NCBI GenBank assembly: GCA_045592445.1
Contig: JAZNUV010000024.1
Location: 1-45,193 of the forward strand
Reading direction: 5' to 3'
Source of the DNA: JAQXGO01 sp045592445
GTDB taxonomy: Bacteria > Bacillota > Clostridia > UMGS1883 > UMGS1540
DNA: 45,193 nt
The notes below the pieces were generated by a model, which worked only from the letters and a program-made list of their open reading frames with translations, had not been told where the DNA came from and ran no database searches. Within the stretch, counting starts at the first letter, position 1; every line of letters starts with the position of its first letter. Positions 22,802 through 30,679 of the stretch are shown in pieces. The position numbers and the translations under genes were made by a program.

Positions 22802-23803
22802 TTATTTATTCAGTGCTTCTTCAAGTGCAACTGCAACTGCAACCGTAGCACCGACCATGGGGTTATTCCCCATACCGATGAGACCCATCATTTCAACGTG
22901 TGCAGGAACGGAGGAAGAGCCTGCAAACTGTGCATCAGAGTGCATTCTGCCCATCGTATCCGTCATGCCGTAGGAACCGGGGCCTGCAGCCATGTTATCA
23001 GGATGCAGTGTTCTGCCTGTACCGCCACCGGATGCCACGGAGAAGTACTTCTTACCCTGTTCGATACATTCTTTCTTATATGTACCTGCAACCGGATGCT
23101 GGAAGCGCGTCGGGTTTGTCGAGTTACCCGTAATGGAAACGTCAACCTTTTCGTGATGCATAATTGCAACACCTTCGCGAACATCGTCAGACCCGTAGCA
23201 ACGAACACCAGCACGTTCGCCCTTCGAATATGCCTTTTCGTAAACGACCTTCAGTTCACCCGTGTAGTAATCAAATTCAGTTTCTACAAAGGTAAAACCA
23301 TTGATTCTGGAAATAATCTGTGCTGCATCCTTACCGAGACCGTTTAAGATAACCTGCAGGGGTTCTTTTCTTACTTTATTTGCAGACTTTGCAATACCAA
23401 TTGCGCCTTCTGCCGCCGCAAAGGATTCGTGACCGGCCAGGAATGCAAAGCACTTGGTTTCTTCACGAAGAAGCATTGCGCCAAGGTTTCCGTGGCCAAT
23501 CCCAACCTTACGGTCGTCCGCAACGGAGCCGGGGATACAAAATGCTTGTAACCCTTCACCAATAATCTCAGCGGCTTCGCTTGCATTCTTATAGCCTTTT
23601 TTAATTGCAATTGCTGCGCCTACAATATATGCCCAGCAAGCGTTTTCAAAGCAAATCGGCTGAATGGATTTTACAAGATTGTAAACATCAATGCCTTTTT
23701 CATCACAGATTTTCTTTGCTTCTTCAATCGAGGCAATGCCGTATTCGGCGAGTTTTGCATCTATCTGTTTGATTCTTCTTTCATAGCTTTCAAATAATGC
23801 CAT
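22802..23803 (-). CDS. GGGtGRT protein
   Basis: A 333-residue protein containing the sequence ASGGGTGRTLHPDNMAAGPG that names the family, near the C-terminal third. The family accompanies an NifU-like scaffold protein in many anaerobes; biochemical function is not established. Other features are a C-terminal Gly/Met/Ala-rich segment (MMGLIGMGNNPMVGATVAVA). No membrane or signal segment, so probably cytosolic. The start follows AAGGAG. Gene order, scaffold then GGGtGRT with a 15-base gap, is that of the widespread pair. Confidence 0.88.
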   Translation of the reverse strand: MALFESYERRIKQIDAKLAEYGIASIEEAKKICDEKGIDVYNLVKSIQPICFENACWAYIVGAAIAIKKGYKNASEAAEIIGEGLQAFCIPGSVADDRKVGIGHGNLGAMLLREETKCFAFLAGHESFAAAEGAIGIAKSANKVRKEPLQVILNGLGKDAAQIISRINGFTFVETEFDYYTGELKVVYEKAYSKGERAGVRCYGSDDVREGVAIMHHEKVDVSITGNSTNPTRFQHPVAGTYKKECIEQGKKYFSVASGGGTGRTLHPDNMAAGPGSYGMTDTMGRMHSDAQFAGSSSVPAHVEMMGLIGMGNNPMVGATVAVAVALEEALNK

Positions 23804-23818
23804 GTTCCTACTCCTTTC

Positions 23819-24511
23819 TTACTGCTGACGCGGGTTGATGACTTTGGCTGCGTCGTCAAATCTGCCATACTGACCGGAAGCCTTTTCCAATGCCTCATTG
23901 GCGTCCATGCCCTTTGCAACCATTTCCATCATCTTCCCGAGATGTACGAACTTGTAACCGATTATCTGGTCTTCATCATCAAGCGCAATCTTTGTGATAT
24001 AGCCTTCTGCCAGTTCCAGATAGCGGGGACCTTTCTCCTTTGTGGAGAAAACCGTACCGACCTGACTGCGAAGTCCTTTACCAAGGTCTTCAAGACCTGC
24101 GCCGATGGGCAGTCCGTCCTCAGAGAAAGCAGTCTGCGTTCTGCCATAAACAATCTGTAAAAACAGCTCGCGCATAGCCGTATTAATAGCATCACATACA
24201 AGGTCAGTGTTGAGTGCTTCCAAAAGGGTTTTGCCTGTTAAAATCTCGCCCGCCATTGCTGCAGAATGTGTCATACCGCTGCAACCGCAAGTTTCAATCA
24301 AAGCCTCCTCAATAATACCTTCCTTTACGTTCAACGTCAATTTGCACATGCCCTGTTGCGGTGCGCACCAGCCAATGCCGTGTGTCAGACCGGAAATATC
24401 GCTGATTTGCTTCGCTTTAACCCATTTACCCTCTTCAGGAATGGGAGCCGGCTCATGACATACGCCTTTAGCCACGCACTGCATTTCTTGCACCTCGTGG
24501 GAAAATTTCAT
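23819..24511 (-). CDS. NifU-like iron-sulfur scaffold partner protein
   Basis: A 230-residue protein of the NifU N-terminal-like group, with cysteine motifs CVAKGVCHEP, GWCAPQQGMCKL and CGCSGMTHSAAMAG that could hold an Fe-S cluster. It pairs with the GGGtGRT gene in many Clostridia, where it is annotated as an iron-sulfur cluster assembly scaffold. It is larger than IscU/SufU and therefore probably specialised. The ATG at 24511 follows GGAAGGA; a longer frame adds six residues. A promoter lies upstream at 24544-24572. Confidence 0.85.
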   Translation of the reverse strand: MKFSHEVQEMQCVAKGVCHEPAPIPEEGKWVKAKQISDISGLTHGIGWCAPQQGMCKLTLNVKEGIIEEALIETCGCSGMTHSAAMAGEILTGKTLLEALNTDLVCDAINTAMRELFLQIVYGRTQTAFSEDGLPIGAGLEDLGKGLRSQVGTVFSTKEKGPRYLELAEGYITKIALDDEDQIIGYKFVHLGKMMEMVAKGMDANEALEKASGQYGRFDDAAKVINPRQQ

Positions 24512-24543
24512 AGTAAACCATCCTTCCAAATGAATTTGATGTT

Positions 24544-24572
24544 ATTTTATCATTTTCCGCGCAAGAAATCAA
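24544..24572 (-). promoter_or_regulatory. promoter of the scaffold/GGGtGRT pair
   Basis: TTGATT (24567-24572) and TAAAAT (24544-24549), 17-base spacer, minus strand, 32 bases before the scaffold start. Confidence 0.65.
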
Positions 24573-24610
24573 GAGTATTTTTACAAAAGATGCCTTATTT
24601 TTTATTTTTT

Positions 24611-25249
24611 CTACCAAATAGACGTTACAACGCCGTTTTCCACCGTTACAGTTTTGCCATCCGCACTTGTAAAAGACCCTGATTCCCCGGGCCCTAAGGA
24701 AACCGTACCTTTTGAACTGCCGATTACAATTTTTTCGCCAAAAATCTCCATACCACCCGCATCCAGCATACGGATACCGCCAATTCGTGTGCCGCCATAA
24801 TACAGGCTGATTGTATCCTCTACGCCGTTATTTTCAAGCGCAATGTAATCCGAAAATGTATTTGGTGCAATGCGGATGTTTACGCCTTCAATATCCGCCC
24901 CTCGAATATCACCTGCGAAAACGGCGTCTCCGTTTTCGTTCAGATATATGCTTTCTTTCCCATCTTTGTCATACAAACAGAATTGAAATACGCCATTATC
25001 CCCTTTTCCGATTACGGCGCGAAGTGCACCTTCCGCGTCACGCATGACAATTCGTGCACCCTCAAGGCGCGTTGCACCGTCCTCACTTTTAATCTCTGTA
25101 AGATTTGTATTTAAGGTACGGACATTCTTACTGTCCAAATGTTCCAAAATCCAGGTTAAATTTTTTTGCATTTTTACAACAGCGGTTTCCAGTTTCTCCA
25201 TATCCCCGCCAAAACCTTGCAGGTCTCTGCAAATCATTACTTCTGCCAT
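24611..25249 (-). CDS. phage tail/fibre-like structural protein
   Basis: A 212-residue protein without a recognised catalytic motif. Residues about 17-55 look like a coiled coil (METAVVKMQKNLTWILEHLD-type heptads), then beta-rich repeats follow (GVFQFCLYDKDGKESIYLNE, DAVFAGDIRGADIEGVNIRI, GGIRMLDAGGMEIFGEKIVI), a pattern typical of phage minor tail and fibre proteins. It follows the terminase large subunit by 12 bases. In an intact phage the portal and capsid genes would lie here, so this cassette looks like the result of deletion or domestication. The start at 25249 has an AAAGGAGTT site. Confidence 0.7.
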   Translation of the reverse strand: MAEVMICRDLQGFGGDMEKLETAVVKMQKNLTWILEHLDSKNVRTLNTNLTEIKSEDGATRLEGARIVMRDAEGALRAVIGKGDNGVFQFCLYDKDGKESIYLNENGDAVFAGDIRGADIEGVNIRIAPNTFSDYIALENNGVEDTISLYYGGTRIGGIRMLDAGGMEIFGEKIVIGSSKGTVSLGPGESGSFTSADGKTVTVENGVVTSIW

Positions 25250-25261
25250 TTTAACTCCTTT

Positions 25262-26590
25262 CTATGCTCTTTTTTTAATACTGTCCGTTTTTTCATCCTG
25301 CATGTCTAATAATTCTCCGGGTGTAAAGCGACCAACTTTTTCCTTTTTCTGTGTCACAAGCGGCGGCCGCGACATTACGCCATAGCGAATGGATTCAGGT
25401 GCATGTGTAATGTCGTGCGGGTAGTCTGCCGCATCCTCAGGTGTGTGCTTATCATATAAGAGTGCAGGTAACGTACGGATAATCTCCATACAATGCACCG
25501 CGAAACGTATCTTTTCCCTACGCAAATATTCGCGTAAAACACGCCAGCCTGCCACACGCCGGTTATCTGCCCGCACAAGACCTAAAAGTCCTTCCGCCGC
25601 CATAATTTCAACGCCGCTTCTGCCTGTGTCCTGCCGCCTGTTCCAAAGGTCGGGCGATGCAACCGTGTACGCAATTTGTTCTGTTTTAGGCGTAAGACGC
25701 ACAATTTCACGCGCGGCCTCCGAAAGGGTGAGCCCGCTTTGGCAAAATTCACGATAAATCATAAGGTTTCCTTCGCCATCCACCGCATACCAATGGCATG
25801 CCGTTCTGTCAAGCCCATAGTCAAGACTTCGAAACCGCTTGTAATAAGGCGGTATCTCCTCCACCGTGCAGACATGCTTTCGTCTGTCAAACTCCTCGAA
25901 AAACTGTCCCTCAAAAATATCCCAATCCCCGTATAGGAGTGCTTTTTTCTCGTTTTCAGGGAGTGCTTTGAGCCGTTTTATATAATCGCGGTCCTGCTCC
26001 ATTAGAAATTTATTTTCCTCCACACGTGCAGGAATAAAAATTCGTGTGGTTTCCGCCTCAAACATAGTTTCGGGGGGTGCAGGGTCGATAAAACGCGCCT
26101 TTACCCAGCTATGCCCGCGGCTACCGGGGTTTGTTGTGCTCTTCATTTGTTTTGGAAAGCGATTTGCGCCACGCAAGCGACTCATCATGTATACATATTG
26201 GTACGATGAAAAATGTGTCAATTCATCAAACCGAATGACATCGTATTCCGCAGACTGATACATCGTGACATCCGTATCATTTGCCAAAAATCCAAATTCC
26301 AATAGAGAGCCGTTTACAAGCTCCATTTTATGCTTCGCACTTTTATAGGAGTAAAGTGATTTCGGAATAATATGGAGTGCCGTTAGAAGCAGCGAGCGTT
26401 CGAGCGCCGGGAAAGAAGAGCGCAACAAAAGCTGCTTACTGCCCGGATACATAAGCGCGTACAAAAAAGCATCCACAACCTGTCCGTAGGACTTGCCTCC
26501 ACCTGCCGCGCCGCCGTAAAGCACCTCATCTGCAGCAGCATTTATAAAAGCGGCTTGCTTTTTGGTGACTTTTAGTGAAAGCCTTTTCAC
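25262..26590 (-). CDS. phage terminase large subunit
   Basis: A 442-residue terminase-like protein, normally the DNA-packaging motor and endonuclease. The ATPase domain has Walker A YGGAAGGGKSYGQVV (near residue 27) and a Walker B-like DVIRFDELTHF; the nuclease-type half begins with RSLDYGLDRTACHWYAV (near residue 245), holding the first metal-binding aspartate. It looks full length and unbroken. Start is GTG at 26590, overlapping the small-subunit-like stop by four bases. No portal, capsid or integrase gene is found nearby, which is unusual for a functional prophage. Confidence 0.9.
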   Translation of the reverse strand: MKRLSLKVTKKQAAFINAAADEVLYGGAAGGGKSYGQVVDAFLYALMYPGSKQLLLRSSFPALERSLLLTALHIIPKSLYSYKSAKHKMELVNGSLLEFGFLANDTDVTMYQSAEYDVIRFDELTHFSSYQYVYMMSRLRGANRFPKQMKSTTNPGSRGHSWVKARFIDPAPPETMFEAETTRIFIPARVEENKFLMEQDRDYIKRLKALPENEKKALLYGDWDIFEGQFFEEFDRRKHVCTVEEIPPYYKRFRSLDYGLDRTACHWYAVDGEGNLMIYREFCQSGLTLSEAAREIVRLTPKTEQIAYTVASPDLWNRRQDTGRSGVEIMAAEGLLGLVRADNRRVAGWRVLREYLRREKIRFAVHCMEIIRTLPALLYDKHTPEDAADYPHDITHAPESIRYGVMSRPPLVTQKKEKVGRFTPGELLDMQDEKTDSIKKRA

Positions 26591-26766
26591 TCTACCACCT
26601 TCACTTCGACTGACAACGTATCTTCTTTTTCTTCGCCGTCATCTGCCAACTTCAAAAGGTACTCGGACACTTTCAGCTTGTCTTTAAAATCTGCTTCTGT
26701 ATCACGCAGCACGGACGTTAAAAACTGCTGTACCTCTTTTTTATCGGCAATTTTTTTCTTTGCCAT
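26587..26766 (-). CDS. small protein in the terminase small-subunit position
   Basis: A 59-residue basic-then-acidic protein starting MAKKKIADKKEVQQFLTSVL, with EADFKDKLKVSEYLLKLADD in the middle. Very short terminase small subunits with this shape (Lys-rich start, then a helix with a LKVSEYLLKL-like element) sit before large subunits in many clostridial phages. Here it directly precedes and overlaps the large subunit. The ATG at 26766 is preferred to the longer frame since AAGGAGG lies just upstream, although that site lies inside a hairpin. Confidence 0.7.
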   Translation of the reverse strand: MAKKKIADKKEVQQFLTSVLRDTEADFKDKLKVSEYLLKLADDGEEKEDTLSVEVKVVE

Positions 26767-26767
26767 T

Positions 26768-26814
26768 AAAAAACCTCCTTTCGGTACGATATCATACCAA
26801 AAAAGAGGTTTTTT
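26768..26814 (-). terminator. terminator-like hairpin that contains the downstream RBS
   Basis: AAAAAACCTC (26768-26777) pairs with GAGGTTTTTT (26805-26814), with inner GGTA/TACC pairing. On the minus strand it follows the DUF4364 gene and ends in Ts. Its 3' arm contains the AAGGAGG used by the 59-residue gene, so the folded form both looks like a terminator and hides the ribosome site. Confidence 0.65.
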
Positions 26815-26856
26815 GAACAGGGCATTTTTTGTGCAAAGCCCGTGCAATATAAAAAT

Positions 26857-27390
26857 TTATTGTTCATTCTCATCCATCAAAATACGTAAAAGAGTCGCGT
26901 AGACCTTTTGCGGGTCCCTCCGAAAGCGACGGCACACCTCGCGCGCCATTTCCTTTGAACCAACGGTAAGGCTAAGCTCCATTAGTGGAAATCCGCTTTC
27001 CGAAATTGCACATTTCGCCGTGTGCTCGAGTTCATTTAGCGCCGTATAGGTTGCCGAAATATCTGTTTTGTGCTGCCTTTGCTTCTTTTGTGCACGGATT
27101 GTCAAAAGCAGTTTTTCTCTGACTGTACGCGGGATTTTCCCAATAAAGCTTTGATATGCTTCACTCCCGCGTTCCGTAAGAAAATAAAGGCGCGGCGAGC
27201 CCGCCGTTTCAATATCCACAAGCCCACTCTCCACCAGCTCATTCAGGTACTGCTGCATGGTAAAATAATCTACAAAATCATGTGACATGAAAATATCCGT
27301 AATCTGCCCATTATCAATCGGCTCGCGATAGTTTTCGATAATATAGAGTATTATCAATTTTATCTCGGATGGCTCCTCAAATTTATACAT
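26857..27390 (-). CDS. DUF4364-family winged-helix protein
   Basis: A 177-residue protein typical of the DUF4364 family of Clostridia. The first 80 residues are winged-helix-like (IKLIILYIIENYREPIDNGQ, then MQQYLNELVESGLVDIETAG and YFLTERGSEAY), suggesting DNA binding; the rest is a helical and beta region without a known motif. Function unknown. Its start follows the dnaI-like stop directly (no gap), so the dnaD-dnaI-DUF4364 trio is an operon. Confidence 0.88.
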   Translation of the reverse strand: MYKFEEPSEIKLIILYIIENYREPIDNGQITDIFMSHDFVDYFTMQQYLNELVESGLVDIETAGSPRLYFLTERGSEAYQSFIGKIPRTVREKLLLTIRAQKKQRQHKTDISATYTALNELEHTAKCAISESGFPLMELSLTVGSKEMAREVCRRFRRDPQKVYATLLRILMDENEQ

Positions 27391-28365
27391 TTACCCCATA
27401 CTCCTTATGTCTTTTCCATAAAAATGAAGCGGCGTATAGTGCCCCAAGATGCGTGATAAAAGTCTGTCTGAATATTGACGGCTTAAATCCTTCAGGTGCA
27501 TGTTCGTGCTTATAATTGTACTCTTCTCAGCTAAAATCCGACTATTCACCACATAAAACAAATCCGCTTCCGTCATTCCGTTTATAAATTCTGTACCCAG
27601 GTCATCTATAATTAAAAGTTCCACTTCCAAAAGCTGTGCTTTTAAAAATTGATTTGTTTCGCTATCCCCACGCCCAAAGCGTGCATCACCCAAAACGTCA
27701 AAAACCTGTCCCGCACTTTGATAAAGAACAGATATCCCCTTATCCAAAAGTTCGTTGGCAATTGCCGAGGATAAAAAGGTTTTTCCGAGACCGGGATTTC
27801 CATAAAAAATCAAACTATCGTGGTGCATACGGAAGGTATCCGCAAACTTTTTGCATACACCTAAAATCGTATGCATGTTTTTCCGCGGTGTAAGCATTTT
27901 TCCTTCTACAGGCGAATCCTCATACAAATCCGTGCGAAACTTCGCAAATGTTTGCGTGCGCAAAAGCTGCCCCATATTGGATTCCCGATACAGTTCCTCT
28001 GCCATAAGTTTGAGATAACAGCTGCATAAACGGCCTTCAAAAAGCCCTGTATCCTTACAATGCGGGCAGGTATATTTCATTTCCAAATAATCCGGTGTAA
28101 AGCCTGCTTCCATCAGAAGATGTCTCTTTTTCTCCTTCATATCATTTGCACGTGTTGCGTATGATGCTGCCACATCTTCAGGTGATTCTCCCGCCCAAAC
28201 TGCTTGCATCATTGAAAGCCCGCTCGCCCAAAGCGTGTCATCCATTGCTTTGATTTGAGGCACGGCAAGATAGACCTCCTCGCGCCGTGCGGCAAGTGCG
28301 GCCTCGTTTTTCTTTTTTTCGGCATGAAAACGCCGATTCACTTCTGCAAGCTTTTTATCATCCAT
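27391..28365 (-). CDS. dnaI: DnaI/DnaC-type helicase loader ATPase
   Basis: A 324-residue ATPase that should load the replicative helicase DnaB/DnaC onto DNA. The N-terminal part has a zinc-binding cluster (CPHCKDTG and CSCYL, near residue 110-130), as in Bacillus DnaI; the AAA+ domain has Walker A YGNPGLGKTFLSSAIANELL and Walker B LLIIDDLGTEF. Its start overlaps the end of the dnaD gene by eight bases. This pair is the usual host helicase-loading unit, though phages also carry it. Confidence 0.9.
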   Translation of the reverse strand: MDDKKLAEVNRRFHAEKKKNEAALAARREEVYLAVPQIKAMDDTLWASGLSMMQAVWAGESPEDVAASYATRANDMKEKKRHLLMEAGFTPDYLEMKYTCPHCKDTGLFEGRLCSCYLKLMAEELYRESNMGQLLRTQTFAKFRTDLYEDSPVEGKMLTPRKNMHTILGVCKKFADTFRMHHDSLIFYGNPGLGKTFLSSAIANELLDKGISVLYQSAGQVFDVLGDARFGRGDSETNQFLKAQLLEVELLIIDDLGTEFINGMTEADLFYVVNSRILAEKSTIISTNMHLKDLSRQYSDRLLSRILGHYTPLHFYGKDIRSMG

Positions 28366-29341
28366 GTTCTTTTATCCTTTTTTCCATCGCGCGGCGTTCA
28401 ATATCATCAAAATCATAGACCGCCGTCTGCTTATAATTTAAAAAACGATTTTGTTTTACTGGCTTTGCCGCAGGGGTTGTATCCTTTGCTACATCCGCTA
28501 CGGTTTTTATATTCTGCCTGTGCCAGGATTGCAAAATTGCATTTATGTACGGAAAGGATGCATGTCCCGTTGCAAGCACAGCCTTTTCATATGCAAGCTT
28601 GATTAGTTCGGGAATCATCCCCATCTGCTCCGTCCATTGCAGGATGTGTGCGTATTCCGATTCAGACAAATCTCGCCCCTGTATCCCGAACATCCGTTTA
28701 TATTTTCTTGATATCTTAGCTTTTTTATCAGCATTTTTCAGATGATTCTCTGCTTTTTCAATCGTATCAATACCTTGATCTGCCCAAGCAATTGCTATTT
28801 TTTCCGCGTAATTCATACTACACTTATCCAGTGCAGCACAATGCTCCAAAAGCATCATAATCACTTCAACAGGAAGCTTGTACCAATCATAAAAACCGTA
28901 AAGCTTTGCAGTTTCCGTCCGACTTAATGTATTCCCAAAAATATTCTGTGCATAGTCGAGCAAAACTGCCATTTGCCCATCCTCCGTCACGGCGGCAGCA
29001 ATCTCTTTCGCGCTATACTGTGGCTTTTGTTTCGGTTTTTGCACAACTGGCATCAGTGCTGTCAAATCCGTAAATTCAATACAACCGTCCGCATCTACAC
29101 GAACAACACCTTTTTCTTCCCAATATTTCCATGCGCGCCTGACATCAGACTCCAGAATGTCCAATGCAGCGGCAATGCCTGCATTCCCTTGCTGCGCACC
29201 GACGGCATAGCAAAGCCGCAGCCCGTAAAGATACACCTTCACATAGGTTGCATTTGCTTCAGCCATATACTGATCAATAAAAACACTGGCAACCGGAATA
29301 GCTGCCAGGCCTGCCGTGTCCGATAGCTTATAATTCGCCAC
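28358..29341 (-). CDS. DnaD-domain replication initiation protein
   Basis: A 327-residue protein with an N-terminal winged-helix DnaD/DnaB2 part (about 1-100; DILESDVRRAWKYWEEKGVV) and two DnaD-type helical segments (about 120-195 and 200-270, TETAKLYGFYDWYKLPVEVI and FPYINAILQSWH, the YxxxI motif). DnaD helps open the origin and recruit DnaI and helicase. The GTG at 29341 has a GGAAAGG site eight bases upstream; the GTG three codons earlier lies too close. It is the first gene of the replication operon. Confidence 0.88.
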   Translation of the reverse strand: MANYKLSDTAGLAAIPVASVFIDQYMAEANATYVKVYLYGLRLCYAVGAQQGNAGIAAALDILESDVRRAWKYWEEKGVVRVDADGCIEFTDLTALMPVVQKPKQKPQYSAKEIAAAVTEDGQMAVLLDYAQNIFGNTLSRTETAKLYGFYDWYKLPVEVIMMLLEHCAALDKCSMNYAEKIAIAWADQGIDTIEKAENHLKNADKKAKISRKYKRMFGIQGRDLSESEYAHILQWTEQMGMIPELIKLAYEKAVLATGHASFPYINAILQSWHRQNIKTVADVAKDTTPAAKPVKQNRFLNYKQTAVYDFDDIERRAMEKRIKEHG

Positions 29342-29369
29342 GATGCACACCTTTCCTTTCTACTGTTTT

Positions 29370-29398
29370 ATTATATCATACGCTGCAAACAAATTCCA
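29370..29398 (-). promoter_or_regulatory. possible promoter of the dnaD operon
   Basis: TATAAT (29370-29375), with TGA before it (extended -10) and a weak TGGAAT (29393-29398) 17 bases upstream. The 29399-29525 stretch shows nothing else I can support. Confidence 0.45.
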
Positions 29399-29525
29399 CA
29401 GATTTTTTTTGAAAACGTATATAAATCTGCCATGCCTACTACCTATAGTGGACTTCTCTCGTCAAAAATCAAAATGTTGCGACAGATTTCTGAAAAATCA
29501 CTTTTAATTTGCAGAGAAAAAATAA

Positions 29526-29550
29526 GGCAGCGCATACAAGATGCGCCGCC
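29526..29550 (-). terminator. terminator of the Gfo/Idh gene
   Basis: GGCAGCGCAT/ATGCGCCGCC stem with one mismatch and a five-base loop, followed on the minus strand by TTATTTTTTC. Confidence 0.75.
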
Positions 29551-29567
29551 ATAAGTACCCTGTCCGA

Positions 29568-30605
29568 TTATAAAGCAATCACACGCTTTTCCTCGTTCGC
29601 ACGGTATGCCGCTTCCACAATTTTTTGAATAAAAATAGCTTCCTTCGCAGGCACGGGCACTTCCGTGTTCTCTAAAATAGCACGCCCAAAACGTTCTACT
29701 TCTTTTGTATACATATTCCCTGTCGGCACCTGGATTTTCTCTGCTTTTACTTCACCGCGCGTTTGTGAAGCATCGTATTCGCCCGCATCACTGATTAAAA
29801 TGCTCGCCGTACCAACTTCCTCCTGCGCCAGCGTGCCATCACAAACAATACTGCCGCCCGTTCCGTAAATTTCAATTTTACCTGTTACGGCATCGTCCGG
29901 AATATTGAAGTTTGATTCAATGTATGCAGTCGCCCCATTTTCCATACGCATCATTAGAGAGCTTGTATCCTCAACGTTATATCCAAAGGATAAGGTATCA
30001 GAAAATGCCGCCACTTCAACTGCACGCATACCTGTTACATACTGCACAAGGTCAATGCAATGTACACCCAGGTCGACAAGTGCACCGCCACCCGAAAGAG
30101 CCTTGTTTTGCCGCCAAACGCCTTCAATATCGGGATACCAGCAAGCAAACTGTGCACGAATGGCAACAATATCACCAATTGCTTTTTCTGCCAACAAGCG
30201 ACGAACTTCCTCATGATATGCATGGAAACGCATCATAAAGCCAACACTCAAACGAATATTTGCCGCCGTGCACATTTTCTCAATTTCTTCAGCCTCGCGG
30301 CTTGTAATGCCCATCGGCTTTTCAAGGAGAATGTGCTTACCTGTGCGTACTACTGCCTCTACCTGTTCCTTGTGGCAAAAGACCGGCGTTGCAATATAAA
30401 CAACGTCAATCTCATCGAGTGCCAAAAGTGACTCTAAATCGGAAAACGCATATTTTGCACCAAATTCTTCCTTCACTTCCTCCGCAAATGCCGCATTCGT
30501 ATCCATTACGGCATAAAGCTCCGCATTTTCTGCCTTGCACAGCCCCGGAATTGTTCTGCGGCGCGCAATTCCGCCACATCCGACAACACCCCAACGTAAT
30601 TTCAT
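29568..30605 (-). CDS. Gfo/Idh/MocA-family NAD(P) oxidoreductase
   Basis: A 345-residue Rossmann oxidoreductase of the Gfo/Idh/MocA group. It begins MKLRWGVVGCGGIARRRTIP (GxGxxA dinucleotide motif), has the EKPMG catalytic-lysine segment near residue 95, and a C-terminal beta-sheet domain (GGALVDLGVHCIDLVQYV). Substrate, often a sugar or inositol derivative, cannot be deduced. The ATG at 30605 is preferred with AAGGG ten bases upstream; the ATG at 30611 is possible. It has its own terminator and lies 74 bases after a hydrogenase gene. Confidence 0.9.
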   Translation of the reverse strand: MKLRWGVVGCGGIARRRTIPGLCKAENAELYAVMDTNAAFAEEVKEEFGAKYAFSDLESLLALDEIDVVYIATPVFCHKEQVEAVVRTGKHILLEKPMGITSREAEEIEKMCTAANIRLSVGFMMRFHAYHEEVRRLLAEKAIGDIVAIRAQFACWYPDIEGVWRQNKALSGGGALVDLGVHCIDLVQYVTGMRAVEVAAFSDTLSFGYNVEDTSSLMMRMENGATAYIESNFNIPDDAVTGKIEIYGTGGSIVCDGTLAQEEVGTASILISDAGEYDASQTRGEVKAEKIQVPTGNMYTKEVERFGRAILENTEVPVPAKEAIFIQKIVEAAYRANEEKRVIAL

Positions 30606-30679
30606 GTACATCCATCCCTTCTCACAAATTATTTATATACCATATATTTCCACTACTTGAATTGATTCAGTAAATAATT

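Noticed and set aside
24611..24625. Tail-like phage protein also ends in IW
   Set aside because: Ending VTSIW lacks the acidic DN-led stretch; two residues are not evidence of the surface tag.
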